A DNA stretch of 64,000 nucleotides. Origin: Streptomyces sp. NBC_01471 (GTDB lineage: Bacteria; Actinomycetota; Actinomycetes; Streptomycetales; Streptomycetaceae). The translations under genes and the position numbers were made by a program. Shown here piece by piece: positions 8,551 to 16,316 of the stretch; within the stretch, counting starts at the first letter, position 1, and every line of letters starts with the position of its first letter. The notes under the pieces are model-generated. The model did no database searches and was not told the DNA's origin. It saw nothing but the letters and a program-made list of their open reading frames with translations. The DNA lies in the NCBI RefSeq assembly GCF_041438865.1, contig NZ_CP109450.1, forward strand, positions 7,123,501 through 7,187,500, written 5' to 3'.

Positions 8551-8571
8551 CCGGGGCCGTCACGGCCCCGG
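8551..8571 (-). terminator. Hairpin, 9-bp stem, possible terminator
   Basis: CCGGGGCCG and its complement CGGCCCCGG are separated by TCA. There is no T-run, which is common for Streptomyces terminators. It lies 215 bp downstream of the HAD gene and 57 bp upstream of the 47-aa ORF, so it could end the former transcript or regulate the latter. Confidence 0.4.
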
Positions 8572-8612
8572 ACGGGCGAATCTCTCGAACGCAGATACGG
8601 GCGAGGCTCTTG

Positions 8613-8631
8613 AGGCAAGCGGTGCTTGCCT
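8613..8631. terminator. Hairpin, 8-bp stem
   Basis: AGGCAAGC and GCTTGCCT are separated by GGT. It lies 155 bp after the HAD gene. It may work with the hairpin at 8551-8571 as a tandem terminator. Confidence 0.35.
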
Positions 8632-8785
8632 GGTCGCTTTTGAACCCACACGTTCGAGTGGTTGACGACGGGCGACACCCGATCAGGGGCTTGCGCGCTC
8701 GTGGCGGGATCAGCCAGGTCCTCCGGCTACCGCGGATGGGTCACGGAGTGTGCAGGAGGTGCTGGGCCTGTGCCCCGGACGCCCC

Positions 8786-9447
8786 TCAGCTGCGGATGGC
8801 CGCAGGGCCGATGTCGTGCGTGCTGCGCGCGCCCGGCAAGGGGAGGCCCAGAAGATTGCGCAGCTGCTGCACGGTGTGTGTCGGGTCCGTGGCGTGGATC
8901 GTCGTGATCCCGAGGGCCTGGGCGGGAGGCAGATTCGTGGCGATGTCGTCGACGAAAATGCACTCCGAGCCCCGCAGCCCGAGCTGATCCAGGGCGAGCT
9001 GGTAGATGCGCGGGTCCGGCTTGCGCAGCCGAACCTGCTCGGACAGCACGACGACGTCATGGCTGTCCGTCAGCTCCCACCGTTCGTAGGGGTTGAACGG
9101 GCTCTGCCCATGCTGTTGGACAGCACTGCGGTCTTCAGACCGGCCCGGCGGATGGCCTGGACGGCTTCCACGACGAGAGGCTCGGGCGCCAGCGTGGAAA
9201 GCGCGCGGCGCATCAGGTCGGTTCCGTCGATCCCGATGAGCGCGGCGATGCCCGCGTTCCAGGTGTCCTGGGTGATGTTGCCCAGCTCGAGTTCCGCGTA
9301 CAGGCGGCGGCCCTCGGGGTGGACGGTGACGGCGTGGAGGTAGGCGTCGTCGGGGAGTCCGCATTCCCGGGCGAAGGCGCAGGCGCTGAGGTCGAGGTTG
9401 GTGGTGAGGACTCCGCCGAAGTCGACTATGACGGCTCTGTAGGACAC
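8786..9447 (-). pseudogene. HAD-superfamily hydrolase with a one-base frameshift
   Basis: HAD enzymes are phosphatases or dehalogenases. The first part (GTG 9447, AGGAG upstream) has the nucleophile motif VIVDFGGVL and motif II LSNSMG. Just after that, near 9105, the frame runs into a stop, while the rest of the protein continues in another frame: PFNPYERWEL, then RKPDPRIY (motif III) and FVDDIATN (motif IV). Adding one C to the CCC run near 9100 would restore a normal protein of about 220 aa. This is either a real mutation or a sequencing error. The gene follows the Gfo/Idh gene by 15 bp, so the two form a pair. Confidence 0.8.
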
Positions 9448-9462
9448 GGGTGTGGCTCCTCG

Positions 9463-10536
9463 TTAGTGGGCGGTGGCCGACGCGGTGTCGTGCGCGGGCG
9501 GCTGGGACGGGAAGGTCGGTGAGGCTGCGCGCAGGATCGCGTGCGTGAGGTGGACGGTTCGGGTCGCTCGTTCGGCGGTGCAGGCCGGGGTCCGCTTCTC
9601 GCGCAGTGCCTCGGCGAGGTCCAGCACCCCCGCGCCGCGGGTGCCGGGCAGGGCGGTGGCGGTCTGCGTAAGGGTGCTGGCCTCGCGGGAGCCGTAAGGG
9701 TGGTGGAGGACCTGGCCGTCGTGGAAGTTTGGGTCGGGAAGGACGAGGGTGCCTTCAGTGCCCTGGATCTCCAGGTGGGGCGTGTGGGTGGCGGCGGCGT
9801 CGAAGCTGGCGGTGAGGGTGACGGGTACGTGGTCGTCGGTCTCCAGGAGCGCGGCGACATACGTCGGGGCTTCGGCGCGGAAGGCTTGTCCCGCGTGAGG
9901 GCCCGAGCGGATGTGCCGCTCGGCGTGTGTGCGGGCGGTGGCGGCGGACACCCGCAGCGGCCCGAGGAGGAAGTCGAGGGCGGTGAGGTAGTAGGGGCCC
10001 ATGTCTCCCAGAGGGCCCGCGTGTTGGGTGTAGAAGGCAGCGGGGGAGGGGTGCCAGCGTTCCGGGCCGGTGCTGAGCAGGGTGGCCGCTGCGGAGCGTA
10101 GGTCACCGATGAGGCCGTCACGCAGTGCTGCTGAGGCCGTCTGGAGCGCAGGGCCGAGCAGGGTGTCCGGTGCGACGCCGAGCAGTGTCCCCGTCCGCTC
10201 GGCCTGGGCGATCAGTGCGCTCGCCGCGCGGGGGTCGGTGCTGAGGGGCTTCTCGATCCAGACCGCCGGGATGCGGGCGGTGGTGGCTCGCTCGGCCAGC
10301 TCGGCGTGGGTGTGCGGCGGAGTGAGGATCACGATGAGGTCGACGCGCTGCGGATTGAGGAGGTCTGCGACGGGCACGGCCGCGCAGCCGTGCCGGACGG
10401 CGAACTCCTGCGCCTGCTCGTGGTTCAGGTCGGCGCAGGCGGTGAGGTGGACGCTGGCGCTGGCATTGAGGGTGGCGGCGTACTCGTCGGCGATCATGCC
10501 GCATCCGAGGAGTCCGGCACGGACGGGGGCGGTCAT
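9463..10536 (-). CDS. Gfo/Idh/MocA-family NAD(P)-dependent oxidoreductase
   Basis: These enzymes oxidise or reduce sugars and cyclitols, often as nucleotide sugars. This 357-aa protein has the Rossmann motif GLLGCGMIA at residues 8-16 and the family EKP motif (WIEKPLS) at 95-97, followed by the usual C-terminal alpha/beta domain. The ATG at 10536 overlaps the stop of a truncated upstream frame (ATGA), so a lost upstream gene was once coupled to it. The HAD gene follows directly. A role in sugar or nucleotide-sugar modification is likely; the substrate is unknown. Confidence 0.85.
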   Translation of the reverse strand: MTAPVRAGLLGCGMIADEYAATLNASASVHLTACADLNHEQAQEFAVRHGCAAVPVADLLNPQRVDLIVILTPPHTHAELAERATTARIPAVWIEKPLSTDPRAASALIAQAERTGTLLGVAPDTLLGPALQTASAALRDGLIGDLRSAAATLLSTGPERWHPSPAAFYTQHAGPLGDMGPYYLTALDFLLGPLRVSAATARTHAERHIRSGPHAGQAFRAEAPTYVAALLETDDHVPVTLTASFDAAATHTPHLEIQGTEGTLVLPDPNFHDGQVLHHPYGSREASTLTQTATALPGTRGAGVLDLAEALREKRTPACTAERATRTVHLTHAILRAASPTFPSQPPAHDTASATAH

Positions 10537-10634
10537 CGGATGTCCGCGAGGGTCGTCTCGATGTGGCGGGCCAGGTCCTCTGCCCAGCGGGCCCGGTCGG
10601 CGTGTGGCAGCCAGGGGATCTGAACGTCGAGACG
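10533..10634 (-). pseudogene. C-terminal fragment of an unidentified gene
   Basis: The frame ending at 10533 encodes about 35 residues with natural composition (LDVQIPWLPHADRARW and on to TTLADIR). It has no start codon and meets an in-frame stop about 15 nt before the DV. Its stop overlaps the Gfo/Idh start as ATGA, which means it was once the preceding gene in that operon. It ends exactly where the deformylase fragment on the other strand begins. I cannot name the family. Confidence 0.5.
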
Positions 10635-10879
10635 AAGGCTGCCTCAGCTTCTTCGACGTCCGAGGACTCGTGCCTCGCCCGCTGAGCATCGTCGTCGCTC
10701 ACAGCAGCCTCGACGGCTCCACCCACCTGTCGCGGTTCACCCACGGCCTGTCCCGGCTCGTCCACCACGAGGTCGACCACCTGGGCGGCGCGCTGTACCG
10801 CGAGCGCATGCGACCGGGTGTGCAACCGGTCCCTGTAGAGGAGTACCGCGGGACCGGCCAGAACTGGACTTACCAATGA
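10631..10879 (+). pseudogene. def: Peptide deformylase, C-terminal fragment
   Basis: Peptide deformylase removes the N-formyl group from nascent proteins. The 82 residues here begin at motif II (DEGCLSFFDVRG) and contain motif III (HHEVDHLGG), both of which carry metal ligands. Motif I (GxGLAAxQ) and the whole N-terminal half are missing, and no start codon fits. The fragment must be non-functional. Its break at about 10630 coincides with the break of the minus-strand fragment, marking a rearrangement junction. Confidence 0.85.
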
Positions 10880-10971
10880 GTTCTGGGCCTTCGCAAGCTC
10901 CCGGCCCCGATCCGAGAAGTTGCAGATCAACGCGTTGATGAGCATGGAGCTTTCCCCCAGAGATGGAAGTG

Positions 10972-11865
10972 TCAGCGGACGGGCGTGAGAACCTGGCGGA
11001 GAACATCGAGGTCGAAGCGGGCGACCAACAGAGCGTGGTCGGACACCTCCCGCACCTCGTCGGTCGCCAGAACGTCGAAAGCGCGGAGGGCCGGGGCGAG
11101 GTCAGGGGTGCCGAGCACCCGGTCGATCCGCTGGGCAGGCCCCTGATCGGTGCGCTTCAGGCTCGCCGTCGCCGCGAGTGCGCCGGGCTGGCCGAGAACA
11201 GTACTGGCGTGCAAAGCGAGGTCGGTGAAGACGGGATTGCCGCCGGTGAGGACCTCGTCCGGTCGGGTGTCCGATACGCGCCGGCCGTCGCGCTCGATGG
11301 TGCGGTGCTGGAAGTGCACGCGGTCCTCAACCCTGTCCCAGTCCGGGAGCGCCACGACCTCCAACGCCCGCTGGTGCGGGTAGCTGTTGGCGTCCATCCC
11401 CACCAAGGCGCTGCGGCCGCTGTCGGCGAGGGTGGTGAGCCGCCTCGCTTCGGTCGCGCGCAGGTCCGGGTCGTAGTGGCACAGGTGCGCCGAGGCGAGG
11501 TCGAGCGACTTGGAGCAGCCCTTGAGGCGGACGCGGGGGTTGCAGATCGGCTTCCACGGCAGGTCGTGCTCGAACTCGCCGTCGACGAAGAACAGGGTGG
11601 GGTCGACCATCACGCCGACCGGGTTCTTGCTGCGCCCCTCCCGCGGCGCGGCCATGAAGGGCGTGAGGCCGCCGAGCCGGTTGGCCTCGGCGTACAGGTC
11701 GGCTTTCCCCCGGTCCCACGCGCCGGTCAGCTCCTGGCGCAGCACGATGTGCGGTTCTATGGAGGCGAGGATGTCGCGGGCGAGGTCGCGGTGGTCGTCG
11801 CCTCCGCTCCGGCCGCGGCCGTTGTGCTCGATGTTCCAGCAGGCGACGCGCACTTCATCAGTCAC
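10972..11865 (-). CDS. Endonuclease/exonuclease/phosphatase-family protein, copy 1
   Basis: This metal-dependent fold covers DNases, RNases and phosphatases. Visible motifs in the 297-aa protein are ACWNIEHNG near the N-terminus, the metal ligand in VLRQE, VGMDANSYPH in the middle and VSDHALLVARF near the end. These are the normal catalytic sites. The GTG at 11865 is chosen because AGGGA lies nine bases upstream; an ATG at 11874 has no room for a binding site. It is a clear tandem paralogue of the next gene. The substrate is unknown. Confidence 0.8.
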   Translation of the reverse strand: MTDEVRVACWNIEHNGRGRSGGDDHRDLARDILASIEPHIVLRQELTGAWDRGKADLYAEANRLGGLTPFMAAPREGRSKNPVGVMVDPTLFFVDGEFEHDLPWKPICNPRVRLKGCSKSLDLASAHLCHYDPDLRATEARRLTTLADSGRSALVGMDANSYPHQRALEVVALPDWDRVEDRVHFQHRTIERDGRRVSDTRPDEVLTGGNPVFTDLALHASTVLGQPGALAATASLKRTDQGPAQRIDRVLGTPDLAPALRAFDVLATDEVREVSDHALLVARFDLDVLRQVLTPVR

Positions 11866-11915
11866 AGACGGCATTCCCTGTTCGTGGTCTCGACGGTGGA
11901 CGGACGCGTCGGGGC

Positions 11916-12860
11916 TCACCGGGCGGGGGTGAGGACGCGGCGGAAGGCCTCGCGGTCGAAGGTGGCCAGGACCAGGGCGTGGTCGGAGACCTCGGCGACC
12001 GTGTCGTCGGCGAAGACCTCCAGGGACCGCAGCGCCGACGCGAGGTCGGCCGTGCAGTACATCCGGTCGATGCGGCTGCGGTGCCCTTTCCCGGTGCGCC
12101 ACAGGCTCGCGGTCGCTTCCAGTGCGCTGGGCTGTGCGAGCTCGGTGGCGGCGTGATGACCGAGCTCGACGAAGATGCGGCCGCCGCCGGGCTTGGTGCT
12201 GGCCAAGACCTCGTCGGGGATCGTGTCGGAGATCCTGCCGAAGGCGGTGCGGACCGTGCGGTGCTCGAAATGCGCCGGATCCGTCACCTCGTCCCAGTCG
12301 GGCAGCGGCACGCTTTCGGCGGCGATGCGGTGCGGATAGGAGTTGCAGTCACCGCCGATGATGGCGGTGCGCTTCTGGCTGCCGAGGGTGAGTAGGCGCT
12401 TGGCCTCGGTCTCCCGGGTCGCGGGGTCGTAGGGGCACAGGTGGAACGAGGCGAGAGACAGCGGCTTGGTGGCCTCGGTGTCGCCGCGCAGCGTGAGGAC
12501 CGGGTTGCAGATCGGGTGCCAGCCGTTCGTGACGTGCGTGTATTCCGCGTGCAGGGCAAAGATCTGCGGGTCGTACAACACGCCCGTGGGGTTGGGGCTC
12601 TCAGGGTTGCCCGGGGCCATCACCGCGGACAAGCCGAGCGCCTTGCCCTCCTCGTGCAGAGTGCGCTTGCCGTCGAGGTGGGCGAGCGTCAACTCCTGGC
12701 GCAGCACAATGTGCGGCCGGTGAGCACGCAGGACCTCGTGCGCGAGGTGCCAGCGCCGGTCGTCGCCGCCGGCGGTGTGACCGGGCAGGCCGTTATGCTC
12801 CACGTTCCAGCACGCGACACGGATCACATCGGCGTCGTCAGCGGTCTCGGGAAAGGTCAA
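11916..12860 (-). CDS. Endonuclease/exonuclease/phosphatase-family protein, copy 2
   Basis: The 314-aa protein matches its neighbour along its length: ACWNVEHNG, VLRQELT, GGDCNSYPH and VSDHALVLATF. The TTG start at 12860 is inferred from AAGGAG eight bases upstream; no ATG or GTG is so well placed. The gap to the downstream copy is 50 bp, so they are probably co-transcribed. Two diverged copies side by side suggest different substrates rather than a recent duplication. Confidence 0.8.
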   Translation of the reverse strand: MTFPETADDADVIRVACWNVEHNGLPGHTAGGDDRRWHLAHEVLRAHRPHIVLRQELTLAHLDGKRTLHEEGKALGLSAVMAPGNPESPNPTGVLYDPQIFALHAEYTHVTNGWHPICNPVLTLRGDTEATKPLSLASFHLCPYDPATRETEAKRLLTLGSQKRTAIIGGDCNSYPHRIAAESVPLPDWDEVTDPAHFEHRTVRTAFGRISDTIPDEVLASTKPGGGRIFVELGHHAATELAQPSALEATASLWRTGKGHRSRIDRMYCTADLASALRSLEVFADDTVAEVSDHALVLATFDREAFRRVLTPAR

Positions 12861-12912
12861 GACTTCATCTCCTTGAGCGGATGGTGGACGATCGTCCTCG
12901 AAGGGGCAGGGG

Positions 12913-13461
12913 TCAGATCGGGGTCTCGCCGCGTACGAGCCACAGCCCGGCACTCTGGGCGGCGTACCAGGTCAGCTGGTCCTGGTAGATGCGGTCGGCG
13001 AGGGTGATCGAGGTGCGGCTAACCGCGACCACCCCGCGCACCGGGCAGTTGGGGTCGGCCAGCACCTGCAGTGCGCGGGCGTAGCCGCGCCGCAGGAGGG
13101 GGTTCTCGGCGCCGGTTCGCGCGTCGACGTCATCAAGGGCATCCACGATGGGCGGGCCGTTGACGGTCAGGTGCTCTGCCGCGGCGTATCCCCGAACGGC
13201 GCTCAGGTCACCGTGCGTTTCCCGATTGGGTCCGGTCAGGGCGTACAGCACCACCTCCAGCGGGCCCGGAGCGGCGAGGGCCACGCGGTTCATCGTGAGA
13301 CGCAAGGTCTTCAGTGCGTCGAAGCCCGGTGCGGGCAAGGGCTCTTCCGGTTCAGGCCGTTGGCCGTATCCGCGCGGGCGCAGCGTGCGACTGGGCGGTT
13401 GGCGGCCCGTCTGCGTCTCGGCCTTGGCTGCGGTCGCGATGGTGGTGGTGGTGGTGCTCAT
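12913..13461 (-). CDS. Hypothetical protein, 182 aa
   Basis: No family is recognised with confidence. The first 50 residues are Thr-, Pro- and Arg-rich and look disordered. A compact part follows that ends in YAAQSAGLWLVRGE. The ATG overlaps the stop of the LuxR-type regulator (ATGA), so the two are coupled. It is the last gene of the graspetide-side operon before a 52-bp gap to the EEP pair. Confidence 0.65.
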   Translation of the reverse strand: MSTTTTTIATAAKAETQTGRQPPSRTLRPRGYGQRPEPEEPLPAPGFDALKTLRLTMNRVALAAPGPLEVVLYALTGPNRETHGDLSAVRGYAAAEHLTVNGPPIVDALDDVDARTGAENPLLRRGYARALQVLADPNCPVRGVVAVSRTSITLADRIYQDQLTWYAAQSAGLWLVRGETPI

Positions 13462-13967
13462 CGTGCCGCTCCCACGCGAGCCGCGGACGGGCCTGGGGCG
13501 TTCTGTCCGTTGGTGCCAAGGAGGTCCATGGCATGGCCCCAGGCGACGAGTTGCGTGGAGTTGGCGACCCCTGCAGCGCTGAGGAGGTTCTTCGTGAGGG
13601 ACTTGACGTCGGCGGGGGCGATGCCGGCGGGGGCGATGCCGGCGGCGCGGGCGATGCCGGCCGTTTTGGAGTGCTCGGCGATGGCCTTCAGCAACTTCTG
13701 CTGGTCCTCGTTCGGCGTGAATTTCCGGCGTGACGCCGGGATCGACGGTGTGGGGACTTGGCGGTGCAGGAGAAGCGCGTGCGCGAGGACCGGGCGAGAT
13801 GCGTGAGGCGGGCAGTTGAGCTTCTGGCGCATGCAGGTGATGTGAAAGATCACTGTGTCGGGGGACAGGCATCCCTCGATGGCGATCTCACTGTTGCTCA
13901 GACCCTGGATCACGAGCTCGGCAGCTCGCTTCTGGGCGGGGGTGAGGGGTGTGATGGTGGTGGTCAT
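13458..13967 (-). CDS. Transcriptional regulator with two LuxR-type HTH segments
   Basis: The 169-aa protein begins with a LuxR-type helix-turn-helix (LTPAQKRAAELVIQGLSN, then a TVIFHIT recognition-helix region). A second, more diverged HTH-like half (residues 85-160) contains KLLKAIAEHSKT and VANSTQLVAWG. There is no receiver or ligand domain. AGGACC lies just upstream of the ATG. It is probably a pathway regulator for the adjacent peptide locus and is coupled to the 182-aa gene. A short in-frame repeat interrupts the second half. Confidence 0.7.
   Translation of the reverse strand: MTTTITPLTPAQKRAAELVIQGLSNSEIAIEGCLSPDTVIFHITCMRQKLNCPPHASRPVLAHALLLHRQVPTPSIPASRRKFTPNEDQQKLLKAIAEHSKTAGIARAAGIAPAGIAPADVKSLTKNLLSAAGVANSTQLVAWGHAMDLLGTNGQNAPGPSAARVGAAR
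13612..13664 (+). repeat. Short tandem repeat inside the regulator gene
   Basis: GCGATGCCGGC recurs four times; the first three copies are 15-18 bp apart. It encodes AGIARA-AGIAPA-GIAPAD in the regulator. The copies are in frame, so the repeat number could vary between strains without killing the gene. Confidence 0.7.
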
Positions 13968-13992
13968 CTGGGTCCTGGTCAGTTGAGGGTGG

Positions 13993-14235
13993 TCAAGCGG
14001 CCGGGGTGGCCGGTTGGACGGGGAGCTGCAGGTGGCCGTCGGAGATGGGGCAGGGGCTGATCGGGGGCGATGGCCAGGCGAAGGCGGGGGAGCGGGTGAA
14101 GGGCGCGTCGAGGGCGATCCGGATTCAGATGCGGGCGAATTCGCGCCCAGGCACAGTGGGGGTTCGTGGCCGAAGGCGAGGTGGTCGCGAGCACCCTCAC
14201 GGCGGGGGAGCCAGTTGGGCACGGTCAGGGGATGA
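13993..14235 (-). pseudogene. Decayed cytochrome P450 C-terminus
   Basis: Read across frames, this stretch gives REGARDHLAFGHEPPLCLGA (the heme-cysteine loop). In a second frame it gives IRIALDAPFTR, in a third PRLRLAIAPDQ, then ISDGHLQLPVQPATPAA and a stop. This is the usual order of a P450 C-terminus, broken by at least two frameshifts and one stop. Nothing of the N-terminal 300 residues remains. It fills the gap between the regulator and the 267-aa gene. Confidence 0.65.
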
Positions 14236-14245
14236 GGGCCGGGCG

Positions 14246-15049
14246 TCACGAGCGGTCGCCTCGCTCCACTGCGTGCGGGTCGCTCTTTCCGCGCCCCAGG
14301 ACGGAAGCGCATGGGTGCGGCTCCTCGTGGCCGGCGGTGGCCGCGTCGATGGCGTGGGCCAGCTGCTGCGCCGCGGGCGGACTCACCTGTCCGACTGTGA
14401 CCTGGTGCTCACGCGCCAGGTGGCAGGACATGCAGGCCGGAGCGGCCGTGACCGGAACGTCCTCGCCGCACAAGCGCGCGAGCAGTCGCCCCACCAGCGC
14501 GGCGATCTCCTCCACGGTGTGCCAGGTGGCGTGGTCCGCGTCGAATCGCGGTTCGGGATGACTGTCGAGCAGGTCCCGCAGCCGCAGTGCGGCCTCCAGG
14601 TCCAGGTCCCCGACGTCGACCATGCCGCTGACGACCGCGACCGCGAGCCTGGACGAGGGGACCAGACCGGCATCCCTCAGAGCTGTTTTGAGTGCCAGTG
14701 CGGCCCGGTGGGGCGCGCGCATCGTGCCGGCGACGATGTCCGCCAGCCGGTCGGCGTCCTCTGTGCGCGCCACGGTCAGGCGCAGGCGGTGGCCCTGCGC
14801 GTGCACCGTGGCATCCACGTTGTTCCGCTGCAGGAACTCGTTTAAGGGCAGGGCCGGATCGGGCACGAGTCGCTCATCGCCGGACTCCTCGTCCCACATG
14901 TCCTGGACGGACACCACCATCACGGTGATGGTCTTGTCCTCGTACTGCGGTGTGGCTGGCCAGCCCGCGTCGTTCAGCGCCCGGGCCAGGCTGCCGGTAG
15001 CCGTTCGGATGCTGCGCTCCGGCTCCGGTGGAGGTGTCTGGCTGCTCAT
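14246..15049 (-). CDS. Hypothetical protein, 267 aa
   Basis: No family is recognised. The protein is mixed alpha/beta. It has a CMSCH motif near residue 220 that could bind metal, and a His/Pro-rich tail. The ATG overlaps the stop of the methyltransferase gene (ATGA), so it belongs to the ATP-grasp operon. Its position suggests a pathway-specific role, but the sequence gives no mechanism. Confidence 0.7.
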   Translation of the reverse strand: MSSQTPPPEPERSIRTATGSLARALNDAGWPATPQYEDKTITVMVVSVQDMWDEESGDERLVPDPALPLNEFLQRNNVDATVHAQGHRLRLTVARTEDADRLADIVAGTMRAPHRAALALKTALRDAGLVPSSRLAVAVVSGMVDVGDLDLEAALRLRDLLDSHPEPRFDADHATWHTVEEIAALVGRLLARLCGEDVPVTAAPACMSCHLAREHQVTVGQVSPPAAQQLAHAIDAATAGHEEPHPCASVLGRGKSDPHAVERGDRS

Positions 15050-15942
15050 GATGCCGCCTTCGGCGTTCGAGCGGCGGTGGGCGACGCTGGGTCCGACGGG
15101 GTTCCCGGTACGGCGAGGGCGGCGTAGGCGAAGGAGTGGCCGGGGTGGGGTGTACGCAGGCTGAGAGCGGTGCTTTTCCTGCTGGGGGTGGGCCATTGTG
15201 AGGTGGGCGTGATGCCGGGTGGGAGGGGTGTCCACGGATCCAGGAGGGTCTTGATCTCGTCCAGCGTGCGCGGCCGGTAGGTGATGCCGGCGTTGGCGTA
15301 GTGGTTGGTGAGGGTTTTCATCGCCTCCGGTGCCATGTCGCTCGACGTGTGGGTCACGGAGATGGCGCTGCCGGCTGGTAGCCATACGTGCAAGGCGGTC
15401 ATCACGGTCCATGCCGACTCATCGGACATCCACGGCAGCAGGTCGTGCAGGGGCACGGCGACCGGCTCGGTGCGGAGGCCCTCGATCCGGGGGTGCTGGA
15501 GCAGCGCGTGGATCTGGCGGATGTCGGCCTCGACCGAAGCCGTGCCCGGGACGCTTTCGCACAGCGTCATGCGTGCGTGCCCGCCGACCATCGGGTCGTT
15601 GTCCACGTAGACGACATGAGCGTCCGGGTGGACGGCGCTGGCGGCGTCGTAGGTAGATCCGGCTTGCTGGAGTCGTCTGTTCCAGGCAGAGGGCAGCCCG
15701 CATCCCAGGTCCACGAACCGGCGGATCCCGAGATCACGCGCGAGAGCGGTGACGGCCTTGGGGCGGTGCTGCTGGTTGATCAGCACCATGTCCGGAAGCC
15801 ACGGCGCCTCCTCGTAGAGGAGTCCGGCGAGGTGGCGGTCCGGAGGGTAGTGGTCGGATCCGCTCAGGAAGAAGTTGTCGATCCGCGCGACCGAGGGACG
15901 GAGGAGCCAGTCTCTGCGCCGACGGGTGGATGACTGGGTCAC
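15046..15942 (-). CDS. PF04672-type SAM-dependent methyltransferase
   Basis: The 298-aa protein has the hallmarks of this actinobacterial family. PSVARIDNFFLSG lies near the N-terminus, where relatives have ARxYDYxLGG; VDLGCGLPS is SAM-binding motif I; and VVYVDNDPMV follows. GTG at 15942 is chosen because GGAG lies six bases upstream, and it overlaps the previous stop (GTGA). The function of the family is poorly known. Here it lies within a graspetide-type operon and may methylate the peptide or serve a housekeeping role. It is a homologue of the gene at 40438-41223. Confidence 0.8.
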   Translation of the reverse strand: MTQSSTRRRRDWLLRPSVARIDNFFLSGSDHYPPDRHLAGLLYEEAPWLPDMVLINQQHRPKAVTALARDLGIRRFVDLGCGLPSAWNRRLQQAGSTYDAASAVHPDAHVVYVDNDPMVGGHARMTLCESVPGTASVEADIRQIHALLQHPRIEGLRTEPVAVPLHDLLPWMSDESAWTVMTALHVWLPAGSAISVTHTSSDMAPEAMKTLTNHYANAGITYRPRTLDEIKTLLDPWTPLPPGITPTSQWPTPSRKSTALSLRTPHPGHSFAYAALAVPGTPSDPASPTAARTPKAAS

Positions 15943-16316
15943 GTACGGCTCCCCGGCTCCACCGGGGCAGCACTCCCCGTGACTCGGAGCAGGGTCTGTA
16001 CAAGGCGCGCCACGTTCTGCGCTCGGCGCGCTGCTGCGAATGCTGTGCGGGCTGGCGCAGGACCGTGGAGCCGCCGGCCGGCCTCGCCCAGCGTCTCCTG
16101 GGCGCGGCGGTAGGCTGCCGACTGCACCGGCAGTCCGTCGCACCTTTCGCGAAGGTCGCCTTCCAGGGCCTGTCCGTAGGACGTGCACTGCTCCAGCACG
16201 TCGAGGCTGACTGCGAGGGCAGGCAGATCATCGCTGCTGTTCAGGTTCCAGCAGAGGGACGTCTTCACCAAGGCGAGGATCTGCACCTTGTCCGGGATGG
16301 CGGTTGGGGGGTTCAC
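15939..16316 (-). CDS. Small helical protein, DUF6415-like
   Basis: The 125-aa protein is mostly helical (YGQALEGDLRERCDGLPV, then AAARRAQNVARLVQTLL). It resembles, by eye, the DUF6415 proteins annotated near natural-product genes in Streptomyces. The GTG at 16316 has GGAGG upstream and overlaps the ATP-grasp stop (GTGA). Its function is unknown; it may be an accessory factor of the ligase. The family name is tentative. Confidence 0.6.
   Translation of the reverse strand: MNPPTAIPDKVQILALVKTSLCWNLNSSDDLPALAVSLDVLEQCTSYGQALEGDLRERCDGLPVQSAAYRRAQETLGEAGRRLHGPAPARTAFAAARRAQNVARLVQTLLRVTGSAAPVEPGSRT

Larger units (their letters stand above)
8494..8785. other. Intergenic stretch with two hairpins
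   Basis: About 290 bp without a convincing gene lies between the HAD gene and the small-ORF operon, so it should hold the promoter for the operon. Two perfect stem-loops lie within it and are listed separately. I see no clear -10/-35 pair. Confidence 0.5.

Noticed and set aside
10070..10630. Plus-strand ORF upstream of the deformylase fragment
   Set aside because: This open frame is antisense to the Gfo/Idh gene and has no protein-like features; only the part from 10631 is deformylase.
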